A stretch of DNA of 64,000 nt from assembly GCA_963675135.1 (NCBI GenBank), contig OY776125.1, forward strand, positions 22,308,565 to 22,372,564. The letters run 5' to 3'. This DNA comes from Galeopsis tetrahit (Eukaryota > Streptophyta > Magnoliopsida > Lamiales > Lamiaceae). A program made the translations under genes and the position numbers. The notes under the pieces are model-generated. The model made no database searches and was not told the origin of the DNA. It worked only from the letters and a program-made list of their open reading frames with translations. This document shows positions 12,449 to 23,079 of this stretch, in pieces (the first letter of the stretch is position 1; each line of letters opens with the position of its first letter).

Positions 12449-13258
12449 TCAGAGTTGGACCTTTGTGGGCTTGAAATCAAGGACAATGACTTTGTCAAGC
12501 TGAGCCAGGAATTTGTTTGCATATTGAACATGATCTGGGTGAGCCACATATTCAGCAATGCCTTCAGTGCTTTCAAAGGTGGATTCGAAGACATGTGTGA
12601 ATCCTTGATGCAGGTTTTCAATGCTCACATCTTTACCCCTATTAGTATTGTCAAAATCACAATTCACAATTCAGAGGAAAAACAAACATCTTCAACTATT
12701 AACAAATACTAGTTCAGAGAGATTAAAGCAGCTTCAAGATGTAAAATCAAAGCAAAATTCTCAATTGATCACAAGATAAGTACTTAATTAATCACACAAT
12801 ATTCTAACAACATAACGTTTTCTAGAGGGGATTAATGAGATTTTCTCATCAAGTCAGTATGATAAATGTTAAATTGCTTCGATTCGATTTAGACCTCCCT
12901 CAATACTCCAACGCAATCAATTTCATGAAAAAAAAACAGCATAAATTAATTAGCAAAATTGTCCGGGTCTCGCAGTCGTATGTATAAAGGAAAGGGGGAA
13001 AGTGGAACAATATTTTTGGAATGGATAAAATTGAATAGATCTAAGTCAGTCTCCAAGTCTATGGTGTGTGTGTGTGTGAGAGAGAGAGAAAGAGAGAGAA
13101 GAGTACCATTTGAAAGCCTTCATGGAAGGGACGAGATTAACAAGGTTGGCGTACTCTTTGATGGAATCATGGATCTGTTGTTGAGACATGTCGTCTTTGA
13201 ACTTTGCAAGAACTAGGTGCTTCACTTCTCCATTGCCATTGTTGCTGCTTTCTTCCAT
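12449..13258 (-). CDS. HS1: Stress-response A/B barrel domain protein (HS1-like)
   Basis: Two exons on the minus strand, 13258-13107 and 12638-12449; the intron interrupts a Trp codon (TG then G) and the join gives 113 residues. The whole protein is one dimeric alpha-beta barrel (Dabb) domain. Family features include KHLVLAKFKDD at the first strand, YANLVNLVPSMKAFKW, GKDVSIENLHQGFTH, FEST and the C-terminal DKVIVLDFKPT. The closest known relative is Arabidopsis HS1 (heat-stable protein 1), a small protein with reported antimicrobial activity; the same fold includes plant polyketide-cyclising enzymes, so biochemical activity is not certain. The start codon at 13258 is followed by a short Gly/Asn-rich leader as in homologues. 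The intron begins next to a compound microsatellite. Confidence 0.93.
13062..13102. repeat. Compound (GT)n(GA)n microsatellite in the HS1-like intron
   Basis: An uninterrupted TG run passes into GA repeats with one A interruption. On the minus (coding) strand it forms a CT/CA tract starting within a few bases of the intron donor at 13106. Another CT tract lies just upstream of the start codon at about 13262-13283. Confidence 0.9.
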
Positions 13259-13283
13259 TGCTCAATCTCTCTCTCTCTCTCTG

Positions 13284-14610
13284 TACTACAAATTTTAATA
13301 CAGCCTTTCACTAGTTGGGGGCAGGTCCAACCGTCCAAAGGCTCATTATTATCCATTCTCTAGCATCATAACTTTCCACCTTTTTTTTTTTATTCCAATC
13401 CAAAGTAACAGTCACACTAGATTTCACCCTTAAAATATTTATAATTTTATAGAAAATATTACTCTCTGTATTTCTTATTTAATATTTTATACTTAAAATA
13501 GTAAAAGAGCATTTCTATTTTATTACAATAAAAAATAATTTTATTGGAGTATTATTTATAAAGTTAAAAAAATTTTATGCTCTCATTTCATCTTTTATAA
13601 TACTACTAATAAACAATTCATATTAAAACTCCAAAAGTTATAGACTCTTAAGTAAAGGACAGAAAATATTATTTTTTAATTAATACATAAATATTATTCA
13701 ACCCATTTATTTAATTTATACCTACAAATTACTCTATTCTTGATACAAGTTAAAGATGGCAGGGAAGAGTGTGGTAAACGGTTGTCTAAGATTCATACAT
13801 TAATTAGAATTGGCACCCACTAACAAATTATTCATTAGCTTAATTTATAGTGGGAAATTCATATATATAATCATGATCGATCGTGCATGCTATACACAGT
13901 GCATCTTAATTATTTATTCTTGTTAAAAATATATAAAATATACTATGAAGTTGTATTTAGATTGATTAATAATTTGATATGAGGAATTAATAGCTAGCTG
14001 TATGTTGAATTCAAATTCATTTAGAGCTGGAGGGAGTGCTTTGTGTAATTAAAAAAACTGAAGAGAATTGGTGAAGAATGTGGACATTAATGTTGCTAGA
14101 GATAAAACAAGATTGATTGATTGAGAGGAATTTAATAACCTTATCATCAACATGTGGAGGGATGGGTTTATACAAAAAAAAAAGACAAAAAATGGATTTA
14201 GATAACAATTATACCTAAAGCTAATAAGAAGCTAAAAAATCACTTGTTTTGATGAATTGTTCTTATCTTCGTACTTGTGTTAATGACTAATAATATTTAT
14301 ATATGTATAAATAAATACAATAATTTATAGTAGTTCAGAGTTTAAACATTTATATCTACTTTTCATAATTGAAAATGATAGTTCTTTAATTTATAGAATT
14401 AACTAGCTTGTTTTATAGTGTCATGAATGCACAATGATCAACATTATGAAAACGCGATAATTTGATCCATATGAATTCCGAGTCCTAATGGCTCACACTC
14501 AAAGTAGAGTGAAAGAAGACCTTGTTGTATATGGTTGCTATTGGACTATATATATTACAGTGCTTGGTACTTAATTTTTAATACTTGATTATGCAGAGAG
14601 CATAAACTGC
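13284..14610. other. Spacer between the HS1-like and GolS genes
   Basis: Very AT-rich. It contains the HS1-like upstream region and the GolS 3' flank. Only weak, unpaired MITE-like ends are visible (near 13457 and 13672); no gene was found. Confidence 0.45.
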
Positions 14611-15751
14611 TTAATATTCCAATTTTGATGATGTTTTTGGTTGAGAATAATCCAAGGACTGGTCATCATATATCTCCCACCATTTCTTCACTAGCATCTT
14701 TACGTCCTCTCTCTCCATATTTTCTTCTTTCCCTGTGAACCTCCATGGCTTTGCCCCCTGCACCATGCAATTACTATGTCACCTATTTAATTAATTAAAC
14801 AAAAATAATAGTAGTATATATGTAGGAATTGAATTGAATTATAGTACTAAATACTTACTGCTGCACAGTAGTGTACAACCTTGACCCTATCAAGATCAAC
14901 ATTCTCAGGATGTCGCCACAGCATAGCTAATACCAAGTTGTACTCCGAAGGAATCGACCGATACACGTCCCTAAAATACACGTTTAACAAGTCCTGCACC
15001 AAGGCCACTTCAGATTTATGTATAAAATCGTCTCATGTATAAAACCGTCTCATATACCTGCTCTGCAAACGGAGTAGGCGGAGTGAGCTTAAGAGTTTCC
15101 AGCAGACTGTAACAAGTGTCATAACTTGGCTCCAATACTAACATTCCAGCATTGAAGTAACGAGGCGGGGGAGGCCCCATCTCCTCGACAGGCCACTCGA
15201 CTTTACGAGGGCACTGCTGACAATACCCGATTTCGTATTGAGGCGTCCCCCTCCACGTTTTCTCGCAGAAACAATCCATAACACCATACAAGTAACCATC
15301 AGGATAATCAAACAAGTGATCAATGTTTCCAAATACTTGAATATCTCCATCCAAGTATATCATCTTCTTATACTCCACAAACTGCAGTGCACCATACACA
15401 ACATTAATTCATTTTGTAATAAAAATATACAATGCAATGCATGCTAATTAACTAACTAGTTATATACTTATATACCTCCCAAATCCTGAGTTTAGAATAG
15501 TTAATGACATAATAGGCCATAGCAAACTGAGCTGTATGATTTTCAGGGGGGTAAACAGGGTCGATTTCACGAACGATGCACCCTTGCGACTCGACAATCT
15601 TGCGATGATCGAGTGGAACATCGGGCAACACAGCTACGACGAGAGGGTAGGCGGATTTGGCCTTCCGTAAACCCTTGGCTAAACCCACCACCCCTTTGAC
15701 ATAGTCACCATTCCCTGCTAAGAATGTCACATATGCCATTTTGCACTCCAT
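14611..15751 (-). CDS. GOLS: Galactinol synthase
   Basis: Four minus-strand exons, 15751-15476, 15381-15058, 14993-14859 and 14757-14611, all in phase 0 with GT-AG introns, give 293 residues. Galactinol synthase (GT8) transfers galactose from UDP-galactose to myo-inositol, the committed step of raffinose-family oligosaccharide synthesis, linked to phloem loading and to drought and cold tolerance; it acts in the cytosol. Key features are AYVTFLAGNGDYVKG at the N-terminus, the Mn/UDP motif LDGDIQVF (Asp103 and Asp105), the Cys-rich FCEKTW...YCQQCP segment, FNAGMLVLEPS, and HYCAAGAKPW (241-250). It is shorter than typical family members (about 320-345): the N-terminal extension before AYVTF is only five residues and the C-terminus ends KLEY instead of the usual hydrophobic APSAA tail. 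The exon pattern is typical of the family, so this looks like a true diverged paralogue and not a pseudogene. Confidence 0.93.
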
Positions 15752-15805
15752 TTCAATTTCAATTAATTTGTTTTAAGTATGTGAGTCTCTCCTCCAGCTA
15801 GCTAC

Positions 15806-15812
15806 TTATATA
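15806..15812 (-). promoter_or_regulatory. TATA box of galactinol synthase
   Basis: On the minus strand the sequence reads CTATATAAGTAG, 55-60 bases upstream of the start codon at 15751, a normal distance with a short leader. Confidence 0.5.
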
Positions 15813-15829
15813 GTGACCAAATTATGTAA

Positions 15830-17137
15830 ATGTTACGTGCTTGGACAAGACTGAGCATGATTGAATGCTTTGAAAATGACAAATATATATATATACATAA
15901 TGATTCTAATTAATTTGGACACGTATAATTTTATTTTATCTTTGGAAAATAATACTAGTATAACAAGTATAGAACATGATCACGAATACCTAGTTCCATA
16001 CGGTTTAAACTTTGAATGGCAAACACCTAATTAATTCATCTCTCATTCCTTCATAATTTATTTATTTATTTTCTTGACTAGAGCTGAAACAAGGTAGAGT
16101 GAAATTGATTCAATAATAGGCCGAATGAATATTAATCTTGCAAATTAGAAGACCATATATAATTCTCCGGTGAACCAAGACAAAACACATATAGACACAA
16201 CGCAACGGGAGAGTCACAAATGCCGTGACGCTTGTGCAAAGTATAGATAGAAGAATTTTCAGAAAAAAGAATTAAAATCAAGATATTTGACAAGTGGGTG
16301 ATGATGAGGTAATTGATTTCAAGGGACAAATAATAGTGTATCACTTTCAAGTTTATATGCACCATTCCACACCAAGGGAGGGGTATTTCAGCTTCTTGCT
16401 AGCTAACAGAACAGGTGTGCAACCCTTTTTCACAACCTGCCAAATGGACCACCTTAGCTTTATTATATATAAAATGAAAAACTGGTTTTTGCATAAATAT
16501 AAAGAGTTATAAGTACTTGGTTTTGATGAACATTACTACTAATATTTGGAACCTAGTCTGTCTGTTTCTTTTTTATATCTTTGCTTAATTATTGATGATT
16601 GAATGATAGAGACATGCAAAAACTAGACATCCCATGAAATGAACCCTTTTACAAAAATACAATATAGACGCATAGGTGGCAATAGTTGTTTCATATTTAG
16701 ATAGTTTACACACAATGTACAAAAACTAATGCGAAAATTAAAATAGGTAAAATAAAAGTAGAATCCATAAGATAACATTTTTTCTCTAGATAAGCAAATT
16801 ACGGGTGGAGCTAGATTAATTGTCTTGGAGAGGTAGACAAATATGTATTTACACTGAATAGTTGCTAATATTAATTACAAAAAGTGCATGTACTGCATAA
16901 TGAAGAGTGCATGTAGTATTTACTGAAAAGTGTACGTAGTACTAATATTTGAAAAGTGTAGATACTACATGCACTTTTCAATAAAAAGAAAAAATAAAGG
17001 TTGCCTAGTGCTTAAGAACGCACATTACACTATACTACTATCATACTTGATAATTAATTGATTTTTTGGGGTATATAAAGAACTGTTGCACCCTTTAATT
17101 GAATTTGAGTATATGGATGCACAAGTGCACTAGAGAC
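15830..17137. other. GolS upstream spacer
   Basis: AT-rich with no recognisable gene. Around 16880-16985 there are short inverted and direct copies of AAAAGTGCATGTA / TACATGCACTTTT, which could form a small hairpin. The right edge is the target-site copy GAGAC (17133-17137) of the Ty3 element. Confidence 0.45.
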
Positions 17138-17454
17138 TGATGAGAATCCATCAATTATAAATGTTTACAAAAGAAGAGGAAGAATGTTGACCAGTTGACT
17201 AAATTCTTTTATTTCAGTAATTTCAGTATTTGGGCTTGGGCCATATAGTTAGTTATTAGTTTAGTTCTTTTAGTGACAGTTACATTTCGTGGGTTTAGGC
17301 AGGGCTAATCTTATAAATAGCCTGTGCTTTGTTTTGTACAGGGATTGATTCATTTTATGAAAGTATTATTTTCTCTACAGTTTCTAAACTGGTTGCTAGG
17401 GTAATTTGGAGAGTTGCGCTTCAAATTTCTAGAAGTATATCTTAGTTCCCATCA
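17138..17454 (+). repeat. 5' LTR of the Ty3 element
   Basis: 317 bp, TG...CA ends. Contains a TATA-like TTATAAATA near 17310. It differs from the 3' LTR at two sites: CCATCAATT versus CCACCAATT near the left end, and GTGACAG versus GTGGCAG in the middle. Confidence 0.96.
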
Positions 17455-17456
17455 AT

Positions 17457-17473
17457 TGGCCTCAGAGCCAGAA
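17457..17473 (+). other. Primer-binding site of the Ty3 element
   Basis: TGGCCTCAGAGCCAG directly follows the 5' LTR. It resembles the common TGGTATCAGAGCC site complementary to initiator methionine tRNA, with two mismatches near the start. Confidence 0.6.
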
Positions 17474-17499
17474 CTCGATCAAACAGAAGGGCCTCAAGA

Positions 17500-20400
17500 A
17501 TGGTGTCGAACAAACAACGGTTCGCGCAGATGGAAGCTTCGATCGCACAACTGAGCAAGGAGTTGCGGGCCACGCGACTCGGGGAACGCTCGGATGGTGA
17601 ACGCGAAGGAGAAACTCGCGGCCGACAGCGCCACCGAAAGGACGAATCAAGAAATCGAGAGAACAGTAGCCTCGACGAAATCGGGAAAGCAAGAAAACAA
17701 GAAAAATGGACCAAGAAAGAGAAGGGTAAAGGAAGGTACCAAGAAAGCGAGGAAGACAGTCAAGAGGAAGAGGGAGAAGGCTCATACTTTCGATCAAGAA
17801 AGCCAAGAAACCCTTTCGCCACAAAGAAAAATCCGTTTAAAAGAGACGGGTCTACTTCTGAATCGGCGACAGAGGACAGCGAGGAGTCGAGTGAATCCAG
17901 CTCGAGCGACGGACGGAAAAAAGGGCACCGAAGGCATAGACAAACAGAAACGAGTGAATCAAGCTCAAGCGACAAGTGGAGAAGAAGACACCGAGGGCAT
18001 AGACGAACAGAACGACCAAGCGACCATCGACCCCGAGGACTCAAACTGGAATTTCCAAAATTTGGGGGTGAGGACGCAATCAATTGGCTGGACAAGGCAG
18101 AACAGTATTTCAACATCAAAAAGATACGATTAAAGGACACGGTTCAAATAACGTCCTACTATTTGGATGGAGACGCGCGACAATGGTGGAGATGGTTCGA
18201 GCACACCTCCAATAAACGATCACTCACATGGAAACAATTTAAAAAGGGGTTACTTCTGAGGTTCGGCGACACACAATACGAAGACGCCAACGAAATTCTG
18301 GGCCGAATTAAACAAACAGGTACTTTCAAAGAATTCCTTAAAGAATTCGTAAAGGGGGTAAATCGAGTGCCCCATTGGCCTCAAAGTGCAATTCTTGGAA
18401 TCTTCATGGCCGGAGTAAAACCCGAGATTGGGGACGAGTTGCGAATGTGGAAACCCAAGAATCTTCACGAAGCCATCGAACTAGCAACACGCAAAGACGA
18501 ACAGCTCCTAAGAGCAAGAAAAACGGTCGGGGCAGCGAACAGGGGAGGAACTCCGTCTTACCCTCGCCAGTTCGGGCCACGAACATGGGGAACAAACACG
18601 CCTGCACCAACACCATCAGCGACCACACTGCCCACGTCGAACAAACAAATCGCAGAAATCGGTAACCGCCGAGGACAGTTATCTAGCGAAGAAATCAGCC
18701 GCCGCCGGCGGGAAGGGCTCTGTTTCACATGTAACGAGAAGTACACATGGGATCACAAGTGCCCGGGGGCAAAATTTATGACCTTAATTGTTGACAGCGA
18801 CAATATAGGAGAGAAAGGAAGTCCACCAGTCTACGACGAAGATCCAGCAGACGAAACCAACAGTGGGGATCGAATAGAACTCCATCGGATGGAAGGACAA
18901 CCATCGGACGAAGAGCCAACCAAGAGCACCACACCAATTACGATAGCAAAAGGAGAAAAAGGGAAATCCTTAAAATTCAGGGGACATATCGAAGAGGTCG
19001 AGGTATTAATCTTGGTCGACAGCGGAGCATCGTTGAATTTCATATCCGACGACGTAGCATCAAAGCTCAACCTGACCGCCTGAACCTTGATAACCTCGTT
19101 TCAGATCGAAACAGGTGGAGGTAACACACTCATTTGTAATACCAAATATGAAAATGTGTCGCTAACAGTGCAGGGACTTAACTTCGTGATTGACCTATTC
19201 TCCTGCAAATCGCCACACATAGACGTTTTCTTAGGCATGCCTTGGTTAGAATCAGTAAGCCCGTTAATTCTAGATTGCAAGACGCTGACCCTACAGTTCG
19301 AATACGAGGGAGCAGTGCAGAAAGTGTACGCAGTAGGGCATAATACACCTATTAAAATCAGACCTGAGCAATTGCAACGCGAATGGGCAAGAGGAGGTGA
19401 ATTCTTTCTCCTAACTAACCTAGGGACGTCTCACACAAAGGCAGATTTAACGAAGGACGACCAGCAACGTCAAATTCAAGAGTTATTGGCCGAATACCCT
19501 GAAGTAACAACGCCGAACAACACGTTACCTCCCCAACGGGAATTCGACCACCGCATTCGGTTAGTCGACGAATCTAAACCAGTCAATGTGGCCCCTTATC
19601 GATACGCCCATTTCCAAAAAGACGAAATCGAGAGACAGGTTCAGGAAATGCTCGAATCCGGCCTCATTCAGCACAGCACCAGTCCGTTCTCATCTCCCGT
19701 TTTATTGGTTAAAAAGAAGGACTCAACTTGGCGATTCTGCACCGATTATCGTGCGCTCAATGCAGTCACTATTAAGGATCGATTCCCGATTCCAACAGTG
19801 GATGATATGCTGGACGAATTACATGGAGCCTCTTGTTTCTCCAAACTCGATCTAAAGGCCGGTTACCACCAGATTCGTATGCATCCAGACGACATTCCGA
19901 AGACAGCGTTCCGGACCCATAGTGGCCATTTCGAGTACTTAATCATGCCGTTTGGGTTAAGCAACGCTCCATCAACATTTCAAGCCATCATGAACCACAT
20001 CTTCCGCCCTTACCTCCGACGGGCGCATTTACGAACGGTCTTGACCACCTTGCGTGACAACCAGTTCGTTATTAAGCCATCTAAGTGCTGTTTTGGTGTC
20101 CAAGAGGTGGAGTATTTGGGGCATTGGATCTCAGCCGAAGGAGTCCGAGTCGACCCTCGTAAGATAGAGGCTGTGGTGGGATGGCCAATACCAACAAACG
20201 TGACTGAATTGCGAGGTTTCCTTGGCCTAGCCGGATATTACAGAAAGTTTTGCACTAAATTTGGAGAGATAGCCAGACCACTTCACAACCTGACCCGCAA
20301 GAACAGCTTCTTGTGGACCACCGAAGCACAAACAGCCTTTGAGGCATTCAAGCACGCCATGAGTTCGACCCCAGTTCTAGCACTACCCAACTTTAATGAG

Positions 20401-22311
20401 GAATTCACGATAGAAACGGATGCCTCGGGACATGGTATAGGAGCAGTTCTATCACAACGAAATCGACCAATTGCTTTCATGAGCAAAGCTATATCGATCT
20501 CCAAGCTTTCATGGTCAATTTATGAGAAGGAAATGTTGGCTATTCTCGAAGACATCCGGTGTTGGCGCCCCTACTTGATTGGACGTCGTTTCAAAATCAT
20601 CACCGATCAGCGGAGCTTACGTTTTCTGCTGGAACAACGCATTACGACACCGGAACATCAAAAATGGATAGCGAAGCTAGTTGGATTCGACTATGAGATT
20701 GTGTACCGACCGGGCAAAGAAAACAGTGTGGCGGACGCCCTTTCTAGGAAACCAAATTCAGAAGACCTCTACATGGCCTTTTCTAGCCCGTCCACTGGCC
20801 TTTGGCACGACATTGCCGTGGCAACCCAAACGGATCCCACCCTGGCACCCATATTACAGCAGCTCACTGAGGGGCAAAATTCGGACGAAAGTTGGGAATT
20901 ATGAAATGGGTGTGTGGCTCACAAGGGCAAGATACAGATTTCGTAAGGTGAACTGCGCGCACAATTAATCGAGACATTTCATTCGTCGGCCTTCGGAGGC
21001 CACTCGGGCATTCTACGTACGACAAAGAGACTACAACAGTTGTTTGGTTGGCCGAGACTCAAGCACGATGTTGTGCAATTCATCAAGACTTGTGATGTAT
21101 GCCAGCGAAACAAGTCCGACAGCCGTACACCAGCCGGCCTATTGGCCCCCCTCCCGATCCCAGCACAGGTATGGACTGACATTTCAATTGATTTCATCAC
21201 AGGGTTGCCCCGATCCCACGGCAAGGACACCATACTTGTAGTGGTAGATCGCCTTTCTAAGTATGCACACTTTATTGCATTACGACACCCATACACAGCA
21301 GCGTCCGTTGCAGAAGTGTTCATGCGACACATTGTTCGTTTACACGGCATACCAAGAACCATTGTCTCAGATCGTGATCGAGTCTTCATCAGTAATTTCT
21401 GGCGTGAGTTATTCAAACTGCTGGGAACGAAGTTGCAGTTTAGTTCAGCGTACCATCCGCAGACCGACGGCCAAACCGAAGTGGTCAACCGCTGCCTAGA
21501 ACAATATCTCCGTTGCATGACGTATCATAAGCCAAAGGACTGGGAATCTCACTTATCATGGGCTGAATACTGGTATAACACAACATACCACAGTGCAATT
21601 AAAATGAGTCCATTCGAAGTTGTTTACGGACGGCCCGCTGTACCCATTCCATTTCACGAACCAGGTTCTACAGCAGTTCACGAGCTGGACATCCAACTCA
21701 AAAATAGGGATGCACTCCTCCGCGAGTTACACCTCAACCTTACTGCGGCCCAAAATCGAATGTGCCAATACGCCAACGCCAAACGACGACCAGAAGAATT
21801 TCGACCGGGAGATTGGGTATATCTCAGGCTTCAACCGTATCGCCAGCAAACTATTCATCGCCGAATCAACCAGAAATTAGCAAGTAAGTTCTTCGGTCCT
21901 TTCCAGGTTCTAGACCGAATTGGGCCAGCAGCATACCGTCTTGATCTTCCACCGGAATCTCGCATCCATCCAGTCTTCCACGTCTCCCTGCTCCGCCGAA
22001 AAATAGGAACCGATACACCAACTTGTGCTACGCTACCTCCATATTCCAGTGACGGAACCCCCGACCTTGTACCAGAACGTGTTTTGGAGTACCGTTGGCG
22101 CCATACTCCACGAGGGCCAATACGTGAAGCTCTCGTCCTCTGGAAATCATTGGGACCCGAAGATGCAACATGGGATCCCGTCGACGACTTGCGAAGTCAC
22201 TTCACCACTCTTAACCTTGAGGACAAGGTTCGTTTTCACGGCGGGGGTGTTGATGAGAATCCACCAATTATAAATGTTTACAAAAGAAGAGGAAGAATGT
22301 TGACCAGTTGA
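17500..22311 (+). pseudogene. Gag-Pol polyprotein with three stop codons and an RT active-site deletion
   Basis: One continuous reading frame of 1603 codons starts at the ATG at 17500, interrupted by TGA at 19081-19083, TGA at 20902-20904 and TAA at 20944-20946. Gag has a charged N-terminus, the retrotransposon Gag core (DARQWWRWFE region) and a zinc-knuckle-like CFTC...HKC (408-421). Protease has DSGAS (Asp507). RT has TDYRALN and LDLKAGYHQIRM, but the segment after FRPYLRR joins straight to HLRTVL near 20022; the block that carries the FFDD catalytic motif in relatives is absent. RNase H shows TDASGHGIGAVLSQ and YEKEMLAI. Integrase shows an HHCC finger, a DDE triad (TDISIDF, SDRDRVF, GQTEVVNR) and a C-terminal chromodomain (ALVLWKSLGPEDATWDPVDD). 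The frame ends inside the 3' LTR. The first stop falls inside protease, so it is not a natural gag/pol boundary. Confidence 0.93.
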
Positions 22312-22567
22312 CTAAATTCTTTTATTTCAGTAATTTCAGTATTTGGGCTTGGGCCATATAGTTAGTTATTAGTTTAGTTCTTTTAGTGGCAGTTACATTT
22401 CGTGGGTTTAGGCAGGGCTAATCTTATAAATAGCCTGTGCTTTGTTTTGTACAGGGATTGATTCATTTTATGAAAGTATTATTTTCTCTACAGTTTCTAA
22501 ACTGGTTGCTAGGGTAATTTGGAGAGTTGCGCTTCAAATTTCTAGAAGTATATCTTAGTTCCCATCA
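22251..22567 (+). repeat. 3' LTR of the Ty3 element
   Basis: 317 bp, same ends as the 5' LTR, followed by the target copy GAGAC. Its first 61 bases also encode the end of the polyprotein frame. Confidence 0.96.
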
Positions 22568-22572
22568 GAGAC

Positions 22573-23079
22573 CTACCCAGTACAACTTTCAAATGAAATA
22601 CACAAGAGAAGATTTTTTTTTTCTTTCCTAATTTGACAAATGGGTTTCTTGTAAATTTTGAAACTTTTATGAATTTTAACTAATAAAATTGTATGAAGCT
22701 TATTGTGTAATTTATTTTTTCAGTACAATTTTTTATCCTGTGTAAAATAGAAGCTGACTATATACTAATAATTTAAAACAGAGAAAAATTCAACCCTAAC
22801 CTTGAAGCTAGTTAATTTTGAGGTACTAAACCCATAAAATATCAAGTTTTTAGCAACATTTATATAAACTTGTTGTTTTCAATTTTTACTCATTCACAAC
22901 ATGAATCTAACAAAATTTTGTCTATAGATTTCATTTAAAGTTTGTTGAGTAAGAAGGAATGGAATTCACAGGCTCATACAATTTTGTCTATATAACATTC
23001 AGAATCTCTTTGACACACAAACTCTTGATTTCATCCGCAAAAAGTAGTTTCAGAACAGGAAAAGAAAAACCCTACCCTA
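22573..23079. other. Spacer and NEMF 3' flank
   Basis: AT-rich DNA following the Ty3 target site; contains the NEMF 3' untranslated region. No further gene seen. Confidence 0.5.

Larger units (their letters stand above)
17138..22567 (+). mobile_element. Ty3/gypsy LTR retrotransposon, chromovirus type, defective
   Basis: A complete 5430-bp insertion bounded by two 317-bp LTRs that begin TGATGAG and end CCCATCA, flanked by the 5-bp target duplication GAGAC (17133-17137 and 22568-22572). A primer-binding site like initiator-Met tRNA (TGGCCTCAGAGCC from 17457) follows the 5' LTR and a G-rich polypurine-like tract precedes the 3' LTR. Domain order Gag, protease, RT, RNase H, integrase, chromodomain places it among plant chromoviruses. 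The two LTRs differ at only two positions by eye, so insertion was recent. The coding region is nevertheless disabled (see pseudogene entry). Confidence 0.96.

Noticed and set aside
12455..12712. 85-codon plus-strand frame
   Set aside because: Antisense to the second exon of the HS1-like gene.
17594..18133. 179-codon frame shifted relative to Gag
   Set aside because: A charged, low-complexity shadow of the Gag frame of the Ty3 element.
19081..19083. TGA as a natural gag/pol readthrough stop
   Set aside because: It lies after the protease DSGAS motif, inside the protease domain, whereas relatives encode gag-pol as one frame; two further in-frame stops follow.
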